Source: Modestobacter italicus (GTDB lineage: Bacteria > Actinomycetota > Actinomycetes > Mycobacteriales > Geodermatophilaceae). From it: a stretch of DNA of 64,000 nucleotides. The notes below the pieces were generated by a model. The model did no database searches. It saw only the letters and a list, made by a program, of their open reading frames with translations, and was not told where the DNA came from. The first letter of the stretch is position 1. The number at the start of each line of letters is the position of its first letter. Location of the stretch: contig NC_017955.1 of the NCBI RefSeq assembly GCF_000306785.1, positions 3,906,001 to 3,970,000 of the forward strand, given 5' to 3'. Below, piece after piece: positions 53,307 through 61,046 of the stretch. Position numbers and translations under genes: made by a program.

Positions 53307-53999
53307 CTACCCGCACACCGGGCCGGCCGGGACGTCGACCCGGATCTCCCGGCCCAGCTCGGCGTCGACCAGCGGGAGGTCGTCGCCGGACCAGAAGCTG
53401 CCCGGGTCGTAGGCGTTCATCGGCCGGTCCGCCGCCAGCAGGCCCATCGCGGTGTAGGTGGTCGCCGCCAGCTCCGCGCAGAAGATGGTGTCGTTGGTCA
53501 GGTGCCGGCGCACCTTGCCGGTCAGCCAGCCGCGGGCGAGGTGCCGGGTGGTGGGGAACGGCTTGCCGTCCAGCCGGGCGATGGTGCGCAGGACGGCGTC
53601 CTCCATCTCCCGGGTCACGCCGCCGTCCTCGGCCGGGCCGACCAGCTGCCGCAGCCAGGCCTGCTGGCCGTACCGCTTCTTCCACACGCAGACGGCGTCG
53701 GAGAGGTCGTGCAGCTGGACGCCGCGCTGGTGCCGGCCGGACCACACGTCGGCCAGCGAGTGCCCGAGCTCGGCGTGCCAGAGCAGCGGCGGGAGGTCGT
53801 CGAGCACGACGGCGACGCCGACGTGGTTGACCGGGGCGTTGGTGACCGCCTGGATGGCACGGTCGGCGACGGACCCGCCGCGGAAGACCCAGATGTCCCC
53901 GGTGCGGGTCAGCTCGACCGCCTCGGGGAGCGACAACGAGGCCGAGGACGTACGCGACACGACACGTGAGTGAGCCACATCACTAACATAACGGCTCAT
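53307..53999 (-). CDS. YiiX/YaeF-like permuted papain-fold protein (C92)
   Basis: About 230 residues. GDIWVFRGGSVADRAIQAVT followed by NHVGVAVVLDD supplies the conserved His of the permuted NlpC/P60-papain fold, and TIFCAELAATTYTAMGLL supplies the later Cys. Thus Cys and His occur in reverse order relative to papain, as in YiiX. Such enzymes cleave lipids, amides or peptides; the substrate here is unknown. The ATG at 53999 lies within a promoter that also serves the divergent gene, so the GTG at 53978 (VAHSRVV) may be the real, leaderless start. Confidence 0.75.
   Translation of the reverse strand: MSRYVSDVAHSRVVSRTSSASLSLPEAVELTRTGDIWVFRGGSVADRAIQAVTNAPVNHVGVAVVLDDLPPLLWHAELGHSLADVWSGRHQRGVQLHDLSDAVCVWKKRYGQQAWLRQLVGPAEDGGVTREMEDAVLRTIARLDGKPFPTTRHLARGWLTGKVRRHLTNDTIFCAELAATTYTAMGLLAADRPMNAYDPGSFWSGDDLPLVDAELGREIRVDVPAGPVCG
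53984..53999. promoter_or_regulatory. Compact divergent leaderless promoter
   Basis: TAACAT at 53984-53989 (plus strand) lies 8 bases before the ATG at 53998. On the minus strand TATGTT lies 6 bases before the GTG at 53978. Both fit TANNNT and both would give mRNA starting at the initiator codon. No Shine-Dalgarno sequence is seen for either gene. Confidence 0.5.
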
Positions 54000-54267
54000 G
54001 CGCCTGTCCAAGCTGTTCGGAGTCGCCGGGATCGTCGGCGTAGCGGCGACCGGTGCGGTCCTCGTCCGCCATGAACGCCACCGCCGGGCCTACAGCGCCG
54101 AGGAGGTGCGGGCGCGGCTGCAGGGCCGGGTCGTCGAGGCCGCCACCGCGCCGGCCGACCCGGACATGGTGCCGGACTGGCCGGCCGAGGTGCAGCGCCC
54201 GCAGCGGCACCCGATGGAGGTGCTGCTCAGCGCGGTGATGCGGATCGGGCCGCTGCGCCGCTTCTGA
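53998..54267 (+). CDS. Small membrane-anchored hypothetical protein
   Basis: An 89-residue protein with an N-terminal hydrophobic segment (LSKLFGVAGIVGVAATGAVL), then a basic stretch RHERHRRAYSAEEVRARL and a cytoplasmic tail rich in Pro, Glu and Arg. It resembles small actinobacterial single-pass proteins of no known function. The start codon overlaps the divergent ATG at 53999; transcription is probably leaderless. A truncated SDR pseudogene follows after its stop. Confidence 0.65.
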   Translation: MRLSKLFGVAGIVGVAATGAVLVRHERHRRAYSAEEVRARLQGRVVEAATAPADPDMVPDWPAEVQRPQRHPMEVLLSAVMRIGPLRRF

Positions 54268-54280
54268 GGGGAATGCTCCC

Positions 54281-54805
54281 CGCCTCTGCCCGCAGCTGAC
54301 CGCGTGGCGGCTGCCGCTGGACGCCCGGGTGCGCGCCGCGGCCGCCGACGGCATCCGCTCGGTCCTCATCGCCCCCGGCATCGTGCACGGCCGCGGCCTG
54401 GGCCTGCCGAACCTGGTCAAGGACGGTCCGCGCACCGACGACGGCGCGCTGGTGCTGCCCGGCAGCGGGGAGCAGCACTGGACGACGGTGCACACCGACG
54501 ACCTGGCCCGGCTCTACGTCGCCGCGCTGACCGGCGCCGCGCCCGGTTCCTACCACCTGGGCGTGAGCGGGCAGAACCCGGCGGTTCGCGAGATCGGGGA
54601 GGCCGCGCTGCGCGGCGCCGGGCAGGAGCTCCGCACCGTGCCGTCCACCGACGCCGAGACCGAGGACCGGCTCGGCCCGCTGGCCGGCGCGTTCGACCTC
54701 GACCAGCAGGCCACCGGCGCCCGGGCCCGCGCCGAGCTCGGCTGGAAGCAAACCGGCCCGTCGCTGCTCGAGGACCTCAGCTCCGGCTCGTACGCCGCCG
54801 CCTGA
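54281..54805 (+). pseudogene. 5'-truncated NAD-dependent epimerase/SDR gene
   Basis: The visible reading frame covers only the C-terminal ~165 residues of an atypical SDR. QLTAWRLPLDARV leads into GIRSVLIAPGIVHGRGLGLP and VHTDDLARLYVAALTGAAPG, then a GWKQTGPSLLEDL end. The N-terminal Rossmann motif (GxTGxIG) and the YxxxK catalytic residues are missing. Directly upstream lies the stop of another gene. A GTG at 54329 would give a 158-residue product without a cofactor site. A deletion or rearrangement has removed the first half. Confidence 0.8.
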
Positions 54806-54820
54806 CCACCGGTCCGCCGG

Positions 54821-54861
54821 CGCTCGTGCTCTGCTGCCTCCCGGGCAGCAGAGCACGAGCG
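54821..54861 (+). terminator. Strong hairpin terminator
   Basis: An 18-base arm beginning CGCTCGTGCTCTGC (54821-54838) pairs perfectly with 54844-54861, leaving a 5-base loop. It lies 16 bp after the stop of the truncated SDR, so the transcript still ends properly although the gene is broken. Confidence 0.8.
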
Positions 54862-54939
54862 TGCGCGGAACTGTTCTGCCGGCCGGTCCGGGAGAGCACA
54901 CTGCCTGGCGCGGGGGGACAACTCCGGGAGGGGCACGCC

Positions 54940-55344
54940 GTGTTCGAGCCGATGTCCGAGCACCCCCACGTCACGGTCGTCCGCACGGCCTACGACGCCT
55001 TCGCCAAGGGCGACCTCACGGCCCTCGACGAGGTCCTCGCCGAGGACGTCCGGTGGCACCTGCCCGGCCGCAACCAGTTCTCCGGCACCTACGCGGGCCC
55101 GCCGGCGGTCTACGAGATGTTCGGCCGGCTGATGGCGGCGACCGAGGGGTCCTTCCGGATCGAGGTCCGCACCGTCCTCGCCGACGACGAGCACGTCCTC
55201 GCCCTGGTCGACGTCACGGCGCGCAGCGGGGAGCGGTCCTGCGCGGTCACCGACGTGCACGTGTGCCGGATGCGGGGCGGCCGGATCGCGGAGTTCTGGG
55301 CGACCGCCGGCGACCAGTACGCCCTGGACGCCGTCCTCGGCTGA
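54940..55344 (+). CDS. SnoaL-like (NTF2-fold) protein
   Basis: A 134-residue protein: VVRTAYDAFAKGDLTALDEV, EDVRWHLPGRNQFSGTYAGP, then VHVCRMRGGRIAEFWATAGD. These match SnoaL-type NTF2 folds (ketosteroid-isomerase-like). Catalytic use of D/H pairs in the pocket is uncertain. GTG 54940 has GGGAGGGG 6 bases upstream; an ATG four codons later is possible. It converges on eutC with a 3-bp gap. Confidence 0.85.
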   Translation: MFEPMSEHPHVTVVRTAYDAFAKGDLTALDEVLAEDVRWHLPGRNQFSGTYAGPPAVYEMFGRLMAATEGSFRIEVRTVLADDEHVLALVDVTARSGERSCAVTDVHVCRMRGGRIAEFWATAGDQYALDAVLG

Positions 55345-55347
55345 GGC

Positions 55348-56094
55348 TCAGCCGGCGCCGGGCGGCAGAGCCGCCCCCTCGTCCTTGAGGACGACGCCGG
55401 ACGCGCCCAGCTGCCGGGCGGCCTGCAGCAGCGCGGCGAGAGTGTCCGCGGCCTGCGGGTAGGACAGCCCGTGTGGCGGGCGGACGTTGGAGATGCAGTT
55501 GCGCTCGGAGTCCGCCCGGCCCGGCCGCGGGTCGTGGGTCAGGTAGAGCCCCAGGCTGTCCGCGGAACTCAAGCCCGGCCGCTCCCCCACCAGCACGACG
55601 ACGATCCGCGCGCCCAGCGCTTCCCCGACCGGGTCGCCAAGGGCCACCCGCGCCTGGTGCGCCAGCACCAGCGGGGCCACCGACCAGCCGGGGAGCCGGT
55701 CCAGCACCGCCGCCACCGTGCCGGCGGCGTGCTCGTGCACCGCGCGCGGGCTCAGCCCGTCGGCGAGCACCAGCGCCAGGTCGTGGTCACCGGCGGGCAG
55801 CTCCGTGCCGTCCGCGAGCCGGCGGCCGAGGTCCGGTCGCTGCAGGTAGGTCGTGCGGTCCGGCGCCTGGCTGCGCACCTCGAGCAGCGGCAGGCCGACG
55901 CCGGCGTCGGCGAGCGCGGCGCGCACCCGGTCGGCGTCCAGCGGGGTGTGCACGGCGTCCCGGGCGACGGCGTGCGCGGCCCGGAACTCCAGCTCGCGCC
56001 CCGTGGGCAGACCGTCCCCGGCCCGGCCGAGCGCCACCCGGGCGCGGGTGGCGCCGCGCAGCAGCGACCAGGGGTCGTTGTCGACCGCGCTCAC
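55348..56094 (-). CDS. eutC: Ethanolamine ammonia-lyase small subunit
   Basis: A 248-residue subunit. RARVALGRAGDGLPTGRELE, LEFRAAHAVARDAVHTPLDA, the cobalamin-contacting VLADGLSPRAVHEHAAGTVA, and IVVVLVGERPGLSSADSLGL are family hallmarks; SERNCISNVRPPHGLSYPQA closes the protein. With EutB it forms the adenosylcobalamin-dependent enzyme that splits ethanolamine into acetaldehyde and ammonia. The GTG start overlaps the eutB stop by 4 bp, ensuring coupled synthesis. Confidence 0.96.
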   Translation of the reverse strand: MSAVDNDPWSLLRGATRARVALGRAGDGLPTGRELEFRAAHAVARDAVHTPLDADRVRAALADAGVGLPLLEVRSQAPDRTTYLQRPDLGRRLADGTELPAGDHDLALVLADGLSPRAVHEHAAGTVAAVLDRLPGWSVAPLVLAHQARVALGDPVGEALGARIVVVLVGERPGLSSADSLGLYLTHDPRPGRADSERNCISNVRPPHGLSYPQAADTLAALLQAARQLGASGVVLKDEGAALPPGAG

Positions 56095-57503
56095 CGGGCG
56101 GCCGCCAGGAGCGCGCGGACCGCGGGGGCGTCGGCGGCGAGCTCGCGCACCCGGCCGTCGTCCCCGAGGAGGTCCATCCGGGCCAGCCACGCCTCGAACT
56201 CCGGCGCCGGCCGCAGGTCCAGCACCGAGCGGGCGGCCAGCACGTCCTGGAACGACAGCGACTGGTAGTGCAGCATCACGTCGTCCGACCCCGGGACGGC
56301 GATGACGAACGAGCAGCCCGCCGCCCCGAGCAGCAGGGTCAGGGTGTCGGTGTCGTCGCCGTCGACGTCGGTGTGGTTGGTGTAGCAGACGTCCACGCCC
56401 ATCGGCAGGCCGAGCAGCTTGCCGCAGAAGTGGTCCTCCAGCCCGGCGCGGACCACCTGCTTGCCGTCGTAGAGGTACTCCGGGCCGATGAAGCCGACGA
56501 CGGTGTTGACCAGCAGCGGGTCGAAGTGTCGGGCCACCCCGTAGGCGCGGCACTCCAGCGTCTGCTGGTCCACCGCCCGGCCGTCGACGCCGTGGTGGGC
56601 GTCGGCCGACAGCGCCGAGCCCTGCCCGGTCTCGAAATAGGTGACGTTGCGCCCGACGGTGCCGCGGCCCAGCTCCAGCGCGCCGGCCTGCGCCTCGGCC
56701 AGCAGGTCCAGGGTGACGCCGAAGCCCTTGTTGCCGGCCTGGGTGCCGGAGACGGACTGGAAGACCAGGTCGACCGGGGCGCCGGCCTCCAGCGCCCGCA
56801 GCGTGGTGGTCACGTGCGCGAGGACGCAGGACTGGGTGGGGATCTCGTAGCGGCTGATGACCGCGTCGAGCAGCTCCAGCAGGGCGACGGTCTGCGCCGG
56901 GGAGTCGGTGGCCGGGTTGATGCCGATGACGGCGTCCCCGCTGCCGTGCAGCAGGCCGTCGAGGACGGAGGCGGTCACGCCCACCGGGTCGTCGGTCGGG
57001 TGGTTGGGCTGCAGCCGGGAGGCCAGCCGCCCGGGCAGCCCGATCGTGCTGCGCAGCCCGGTGACCACCCGGGTCCGGCGGGCGACGGCCACCAGGTCGG
57101 CGTTGCGCATCAGCTTGGAGACCGCCGCGACCATCTCCGGGGTCAGCCCGCGGGCCAGCCCGGAGATCGCCGCCTCGTCCCGCTCCGCGGCCCGGGCCAG
57201 CAGCCACTCGCGGAACCCGCCCACGGTCAGCGACGCCACCGGCGCGAAGGCGGCCGGGTCGTGGGTGTCCAGGATCAGCCGGGTGACGTCGTCCTCGTCG
57301 TAGCCGACCACCTGCTCGGTGAGGAAGGTGGCCAGCGGGACGTCGGCGAGGGCGTACTGGGCGGCCACCCGCTGCGCCTGGGACTCCGCGGCCACGCCAG
57401 CCAGCACGTCGCCGGAGCGGGCGGGGGTGGCCTTGGCCAGCAGGTCCGACAGCGAGGCGAACTCGAAGGTGTGCCCGCCGAGGGTCTGCCTCCGGATCGT
57501 CAC
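56091..57503 (-). CDS. eutB: Ethanolamine ammonia-lyase large subunit
   Basis: A 470-residue TIM-barrel catalytic subunit. LSDLLAKATPARSGDVLAGV opens the family, followed by GLPGRLASRLQPNHPTDDPV and GDAVIGINPATDSPAQTVAL. FQSVSGTQAGNKGFGVTLDL and FETGQGSALSADAHHGVDGR line the active site, and DVCYTNHTDVDGDDTDTLTL lies late. GTG 57503 overlaps the permease stop by 4 bp. No EutA reactivase, aldehyde dehydrogenase or shell protein is visible, so the acetaldehyde must be handled elsewhere. Confidence 0.97.
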   Translation of the reverse strand: MTIRRQTLGGHTFEFASLSDLLAKATPARSGDVLAGVAAESQAQRVAAQYALADVPLATFLTEQVVGYDEDDVTRLILDTHDPAAFAPVASLTVGGFREWLLARAAERDEAAISGLARGLTPEMVAAVSKLMRNADLVAVARRTRVVTGLRSTIGLPGRLASRLQPNHPTDDPVGVTASVLDGLLHGSGDAVIGINPATDSPAQTVALLELLDAVISRYEIPTQSCVLAHVTTTLRALEAGAPVDLVFQSVSGTQAGNKGFGVTLDLLAEAQAGALELGRGTVGRNVTYFETGQGSALSADAHHGVDGRAVDQQTLECRAYGVARHFDPLLVNTVVGFIGPEYLYDGKQVVRAGLEDHFCGKLLGLPMGVDVCYTNHTDVDGDDTDTLTLLLGAAGCSFVIAVPGSDDVMLHYQSLSFQDVLAARSVLDLRPAPEFEAWLARMDLLGDDGRVRELAADAPAVRALLAAAR

Positions 57504-58960
57504 CGGACCTCCTCGTCGGCTGCGGCGAGCGCGGCGAACTCCTCCTCGGGCGCGGACGCCACCAGGTGGTGCCGGCTGTAGAGCGCGAAGTACGCCAGGA
57601 ACAGCGCGTACGCGGCGAGCGTCCAGAGCGCGGCGGTGACGTCGACCAGGAAGGTGGCGACCACGGCCGCCGCGGCCAGCACGAGGGCCACGCCGGTCGT
57701 CGCCACCCCACCCGGGGTGCGGTAGGGCCGCGGCAGGTCCGGCTCGCGACGCCGGAGCACGATGTGGCTGACCATCATCAGCACGTAGGAGACCGTCGCG
57801 CCGAAGACGGCCATGTTGAGCAGCATCGCGCCCTGCCCGGTCAGCGACAGCACGAAGCCGATCGCCCCGGGCACCAGCAGCGCCAGCACCGGTGCCTTGC
57901 GCCCGTTGGTGACCGACAGCGCGCGGGGCAGGTAGCCGGCCCGGGACAGCGCGAAGGTCTGCCGCGAGTAGGCGTAGATGATCGAGAAGAAGCTGGCGAC
58001 CAGGCCGAACAGGCCCGCGTAGTTGACCACCCGGGTCAGCCCGTCCGAGGCCCCGGCCGCGGCGAGCGCGTCGACCGGCGGGTTGCCGGACTCCGCCATC
58101 GCGGCCGAGCCGCCGGCGCCGGGGGTGAACACGAGCATGAGCACGGCGAGCACCACGAGCACGCCCATCGCCGCCACGATCCCGCGGGGCATGGCCCGGG
58201 CGGGGTCGCGGGCCTCCTCCGCGGCCAGCGGCACGCTCTCCACCGCGAGGAAGAACCAGATCGCGAAGGGGAAGGCCGCCCAGATGCCGAGCACGCCGTA
58301 GGGCAGGAAGTCCGAGGCGCCGGCCGCGTCCGTGGGGGCGATGTCGAGCAGGTTCGCCAAGTCGAACTGCGGCACGGCGCCGACGAGGAAGACCACCAGG
58401 CCGAGCAGGGCGACGACGGTGACGGCGAACATCGCCTTGAGCGCCTCGCCGACGCCCAGCAGGTGGATGCCGATGAAGAGCGCGTAGACGGCCAGGTAGA
58501 CCCACCAGCCGTCGGTGATGCCGAACAGGCCGAGGGACTCGACGTAGGCACCGATGAAGGTGGCGATGGCGGCCGGCGCGATGGCGTACTCGATGAGCAC
58601 GGCGATGCCGGTCGCGTAGCCGCCCCAGGGCCCCAGCGCCCGGCGGGCGAAGGTGTACCCGCCGCCGGCGGTCGGCAGCGCCGACCCCAGCTCGGCCAGC
58701 CCGAAGACCATCGCCGTGTACATGACCGCCATCAGCACGACGGCGATGAGCAGCCCGCCGAAGCCGCCCTCGGCCAGCCCGAAGTTCCAGCCGGCGTAGT
58801 CGCCGGAGATGACGGCGGAGACCCCCAGCCCGGCGAGCAGCAGCCACCCGGCCGTCCCCGAGCGCAGTTCGCGCTTCTGCAGGTACCCGGCGTCCACCGC
58901 CTCGGTCTCCACCCCCCGCCCGGGTGCGTGGGCTGATCGGGCAGCGGGCTCGGCGGTCAT
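57500..58960 (-). CDS. eat: Ethanolamine permease
   Basis: A 486-residue APC transporter with ~12 membrane segments. LLLAGLGVSAVISGDYAGWN is the Eat-type first segment, followed by NFGLAEGGFGGLL. ELGSALPTAGGGYTFARRAL and FFLAVESVPLAAEEARDPAR are other signatures. A charged N-terminus of ~30 residues precedes the core. It is the first gene of the eat-eutB-eutC operon, joined by 4-bp overlaps throughout, which supports ethanolamine as substrate. ATG 58960; upstream sequence has no clear promoter. Confidence 0.93.
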   Translation of the reverse strand: MTAEPAARSAHAPGRGVETEAVDAGYLQKRELRSGTAGWLLLAGLGVSAVISGDYAGWNFGLAEGGFGGLLIAVVLMAVMYTAMVFGLAELGSALPTAGGGYTFARRALGPWGGYATGIAVLIEYAIAPAAIATFIGAYVESLGLFGITDGWWVYLAVYALFIGIHLLGVGEALKAMFAVTVVALLGLVVFLVGAVPQFDLANLLDIAPTDAAGASDFLPYGVLGIWAAFPFAIWFFLAVESVPLAAEEARDPARAMPRGIVAAMGVLVVLAVLMLVFTPGAGGSAAMAESGNPPVDALAAAGASDGLTRVVNYAGLFGLVASFFSIIYAYSRQTFALSRAGYLPRALSVTNGRKAPVLALLVPGAIGFVLSLTGQGAMLLNMAVFGATVSYVLMMVSHIVLRRREPDLPRPYRTPGGVATTGVALVLAAAAVVATFLVDVTAALWTLAAYALFLAYFALYSRHHLVASAPEEEFAALAAADEEVR

Positions 58961-59059
58961 CGGGTGTCCTTCGGCTCGGGGCCTCTCGGAGCGGGCCGGG
59001 CCAGCCTGTTCCGCCCGCTCCCCCCGGTCAACGGGGTGCGGCGCATCGGAACACGTTGT

Positions 59060-60010
59060 TCACGCCCGCCCGAGCAGCTCCCCGGCCAGCTGCGCGGCGT
59101 ACGGGTGGCCGAACAGGCCCGGCAGGCCGCCGGTGTGCAGGAAGACCGTGCGCCGGCCGGGCCGCACCGAGCCGTCGGCGACCGCGGCGGCCAGCCCGGC
59201 CAGCGCCTTGCCGGTGTAGACCGGGTCGAGCACCAGGCCCTGGGTGCGGGCGGCGGTGGTCATCGCGGCGGCCGCGGCGTCGGTGAGCTGCCCGTAGCCC
59301 GCCCCCACCTGGTCCCGGCGCAGCCGGAGATCGCCGACGGTCGCGCCGAGCGCGGTGGCCAGGGCGGTGACCCGGACGTCGGGGTCGTCGACCGCGCCGG
59401 TGTCCACCCCGAGCACCCGTTCGGCGCCGAGCCCGGCGACCAGGCCGGCCATCGTCCCGCCCGAGCCGACCGCCACGACCACGGTGTCCAGGCCGGGCAG
59501 CTGCTCGGCCAGCTCGGCGGCGCAGGCCAGGTAGCCGCGCGCACCGGTCGGCGTCGAGCCGCCCAGCGGCAGCACCGCGGGCACCTCGCCGTCGCCGCGC
59601 AGCTCCTCGGCCACCGCGGCGACCCGCGCGTCGACGTCCTCGCCCGGTCCGACGACCACCACCCGGGCGCCGAACAGCTCCTCCAGCGCGAGGTTGCCGG
59701 CCCGGGCGGCGTCCGCCTCGCCGAAGAGCACGAGGACGGCGCGCAGGCCCCGCACCGCCGCGGCCGCCGCGGTCATCCGGGCGTGGTTGCTCTGCACCCC
59801 GCCGCTGGTGACCAGCACGGTGGCGCCGCCGGCCTCGGCCTCGCCGACCAGGTGCTCGAGCTTGCGGACCTTGTTGCCGCCGGCGAAGGAGGTGAGGTCG
59901 TCCCGCTTGACCCACAGGTCGTCCGGCTGCAGGCCCAGGGCCGCCGCCAGCCGGGGCGCGGGGTCCAGCGGGGTCGGCCACGGGGACAGGCGCACGGGAG
60001 CGGTCGTCAC
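59060..60010 (-). CDS. D-cysteine desulfhydrase/ACC deaminase-family PLP enzyme
   Basis: A 316-residue fold-type II PLP enzyme. LWVKRDDLTSFAGGNKVRKL carries the PLP lysine (about K47). VLVTSGGVQSNHARMTAAAA is the substrate-binding region, VVVAVGSGGTMAGLVAGLGA the phosphate loop, and LDPVYTGKALAGLAAAV and FLHTGGLPGLFG close the site. The family splits D-cysteine, ACC or similar amino acids; which one cannot be told from motifs seen here. GTG at 60010, divergent from the HAD gene by 61 bp. Confidence 0.9.
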   Translation of the reverse strand: MTTAPVRLSPWPTPLDPAPRLAAALGLQPDDLWVKRDDLTSFAGGNKVRKLEHLVGEAEAGGATVLVTSGGVQSNHARMTAAAAAVRGLRAVLVLFGEADAARAGNLALEELFGARVVVVGPGEDVDARVAAVAEELRGDGEVPAVLPLGGSTPTGARGYLACAAELAEQLPGLDTVVVAVGSGGTMAGLVAGLGAERVLGVDTGAVDDPDVRVTALATALGATVGDLRLRRDQVGAGYGQLTDAAAAAMTTAARTQGLVLDPVYTGKALAGLAAAVADGSVRPGRRTVFLHTGGLPGLFGHPYAAQLAGELLGRA

Positions 60011-60071
60011 CCGGCCAGCCTCCCCCACCCGCAGGGGTGTGCCGCACGGAGGTGTGGGCCAGACTGCGGGC

Positions 60072-61046
60072 ATGGCACTGGACGCGCCGGTCACCGCCGT
60101 CGTCTTCGACGTCCTCGGCACGTTGCTGGACGAGGACCGGGCGCGGGCCGACGCGGTGCGGCGGGCCCTCCCGCAGCTCGCCGACGGCGCCGCCGGGCTC
60201 GCCGCCGAGTGGGACGAGCGCGGCGGCCGGGTCCGGGCGGCCATCGCGGCCGGGGAGCTGCCGTTCCAAATGGCCGACGACGTGGAGCAGGCGGCCCTCA
60301 CCGAGGTCCTCGACGCCCACGGGCTGCAGCTGCCCGGGCGGGAGACGGCCGAGCTGGCCCGCTTCGGGTACCGCATCGAGCCGTTCCCGGGGACGACGGA
60401 GGCGCTGGCCGCACTCCGCGCCGAGCTGCCCGTCGTCGCGCTGACCAACGCCGGGCTGGGCCAGGCGGGCGCCATGTTCGCCAACGTCGGGTGGGAGTGG
60501 ACCGCCGTCGTCTCGGCCGAGTCGGTGGCCGCCTACAAGCCCGACCCGCGGATGTACCGGCAGGCCCTGGAGGTGCTGGGGCTGCCGGCCGAGCAGGTCG
60601 TGCTCGTCGCCGCCCACCCCTGGGACCTCCGGGCCGCCGCCGGGGAGGGCCTGCGGACGGCCTACCTGGACCGCGGGACGGGCGGCGACGGCAGCGGCTT
60701 CGACCTGACCGGCCCGGACCTCGCCGCGCTGGTCGGTCAGCTGACCTCGAGCACCCGCAGGTCGCGGACGTATCTGCCGGTGCCGCGGCGCACCTTTGTC
60801 GCCGCCGGCTGCAGCGCGTCGCCCACGGGGCGCAGGACCACCGCCACCGGACGACGACCGAAGAGCACCGGCTGCGCCCAGCCGGCCCGCGGCAGCGAGG
60901 GCCGGCGCAGCGCGGAGCCCTCGATGCCGAGCACCAGCACGGCGGCGAGCACGGCCATCAGCGCGACCGTGCCGAGCGCGGTGGGCAGCCCGGCGTGCTC
61001 GGCGAGGAACCCGATGACCGGCGGGCCGCCGAGCAGGCCGGTGTAG
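60072..61046 (+). CDS. HAD-family hydrolase with anomalous C-terminal extension
   Basis: The first ~220 residues are a complete haloacid-dehalogenase-type HAD. The nucleophile D13 is in VVFDVLGTLLDE (second Asp replaced, as in L-2-haloacid dehalogenases). ALTNAGLGQAG and the lysine/Asp region SVAAYKPDPRMYRQALEVLG follow, then LVAAHPWDLRAAAGEGLRTA. The normal end would be around LAALVGQL (60740). Instead the frame continues ~100 Ser/Arg/Pro-rich codons to 61046, antisense to the MFS gene. A one-base frameshift would stop at TGA 60742-60744. So either a recent mutation, a sequence error or a genuine extension. Confidence 0.8.
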   Translation: MALDAPVTAVVFDVLGTLLDEDRARADAVRRALPQLADGAAGLAAEWDERGGRVRAAIAAGELPFQMADDVEQAALTEVLDAHGLQLPGRETAELARFGYRIEPFPGTTEALAALRAELPVVALTNAGLGQAGAMFANVGWEWTAVVSAESVAAYKPDPRMYRQALEVLGLPAEQVVLVAAHPWDLRAAAGEGLRTAYLDRGTGGDGSGFDLTGPDLAALVGQLTSSTRRSRTYLPVPRRTFVAAGCSASPTGRRTTATGRRPKSTGCAQPARGSEGRRSAEPSMPSTSTAASTAISATVPSAVGSPACSARNPMTGGPPSRPV

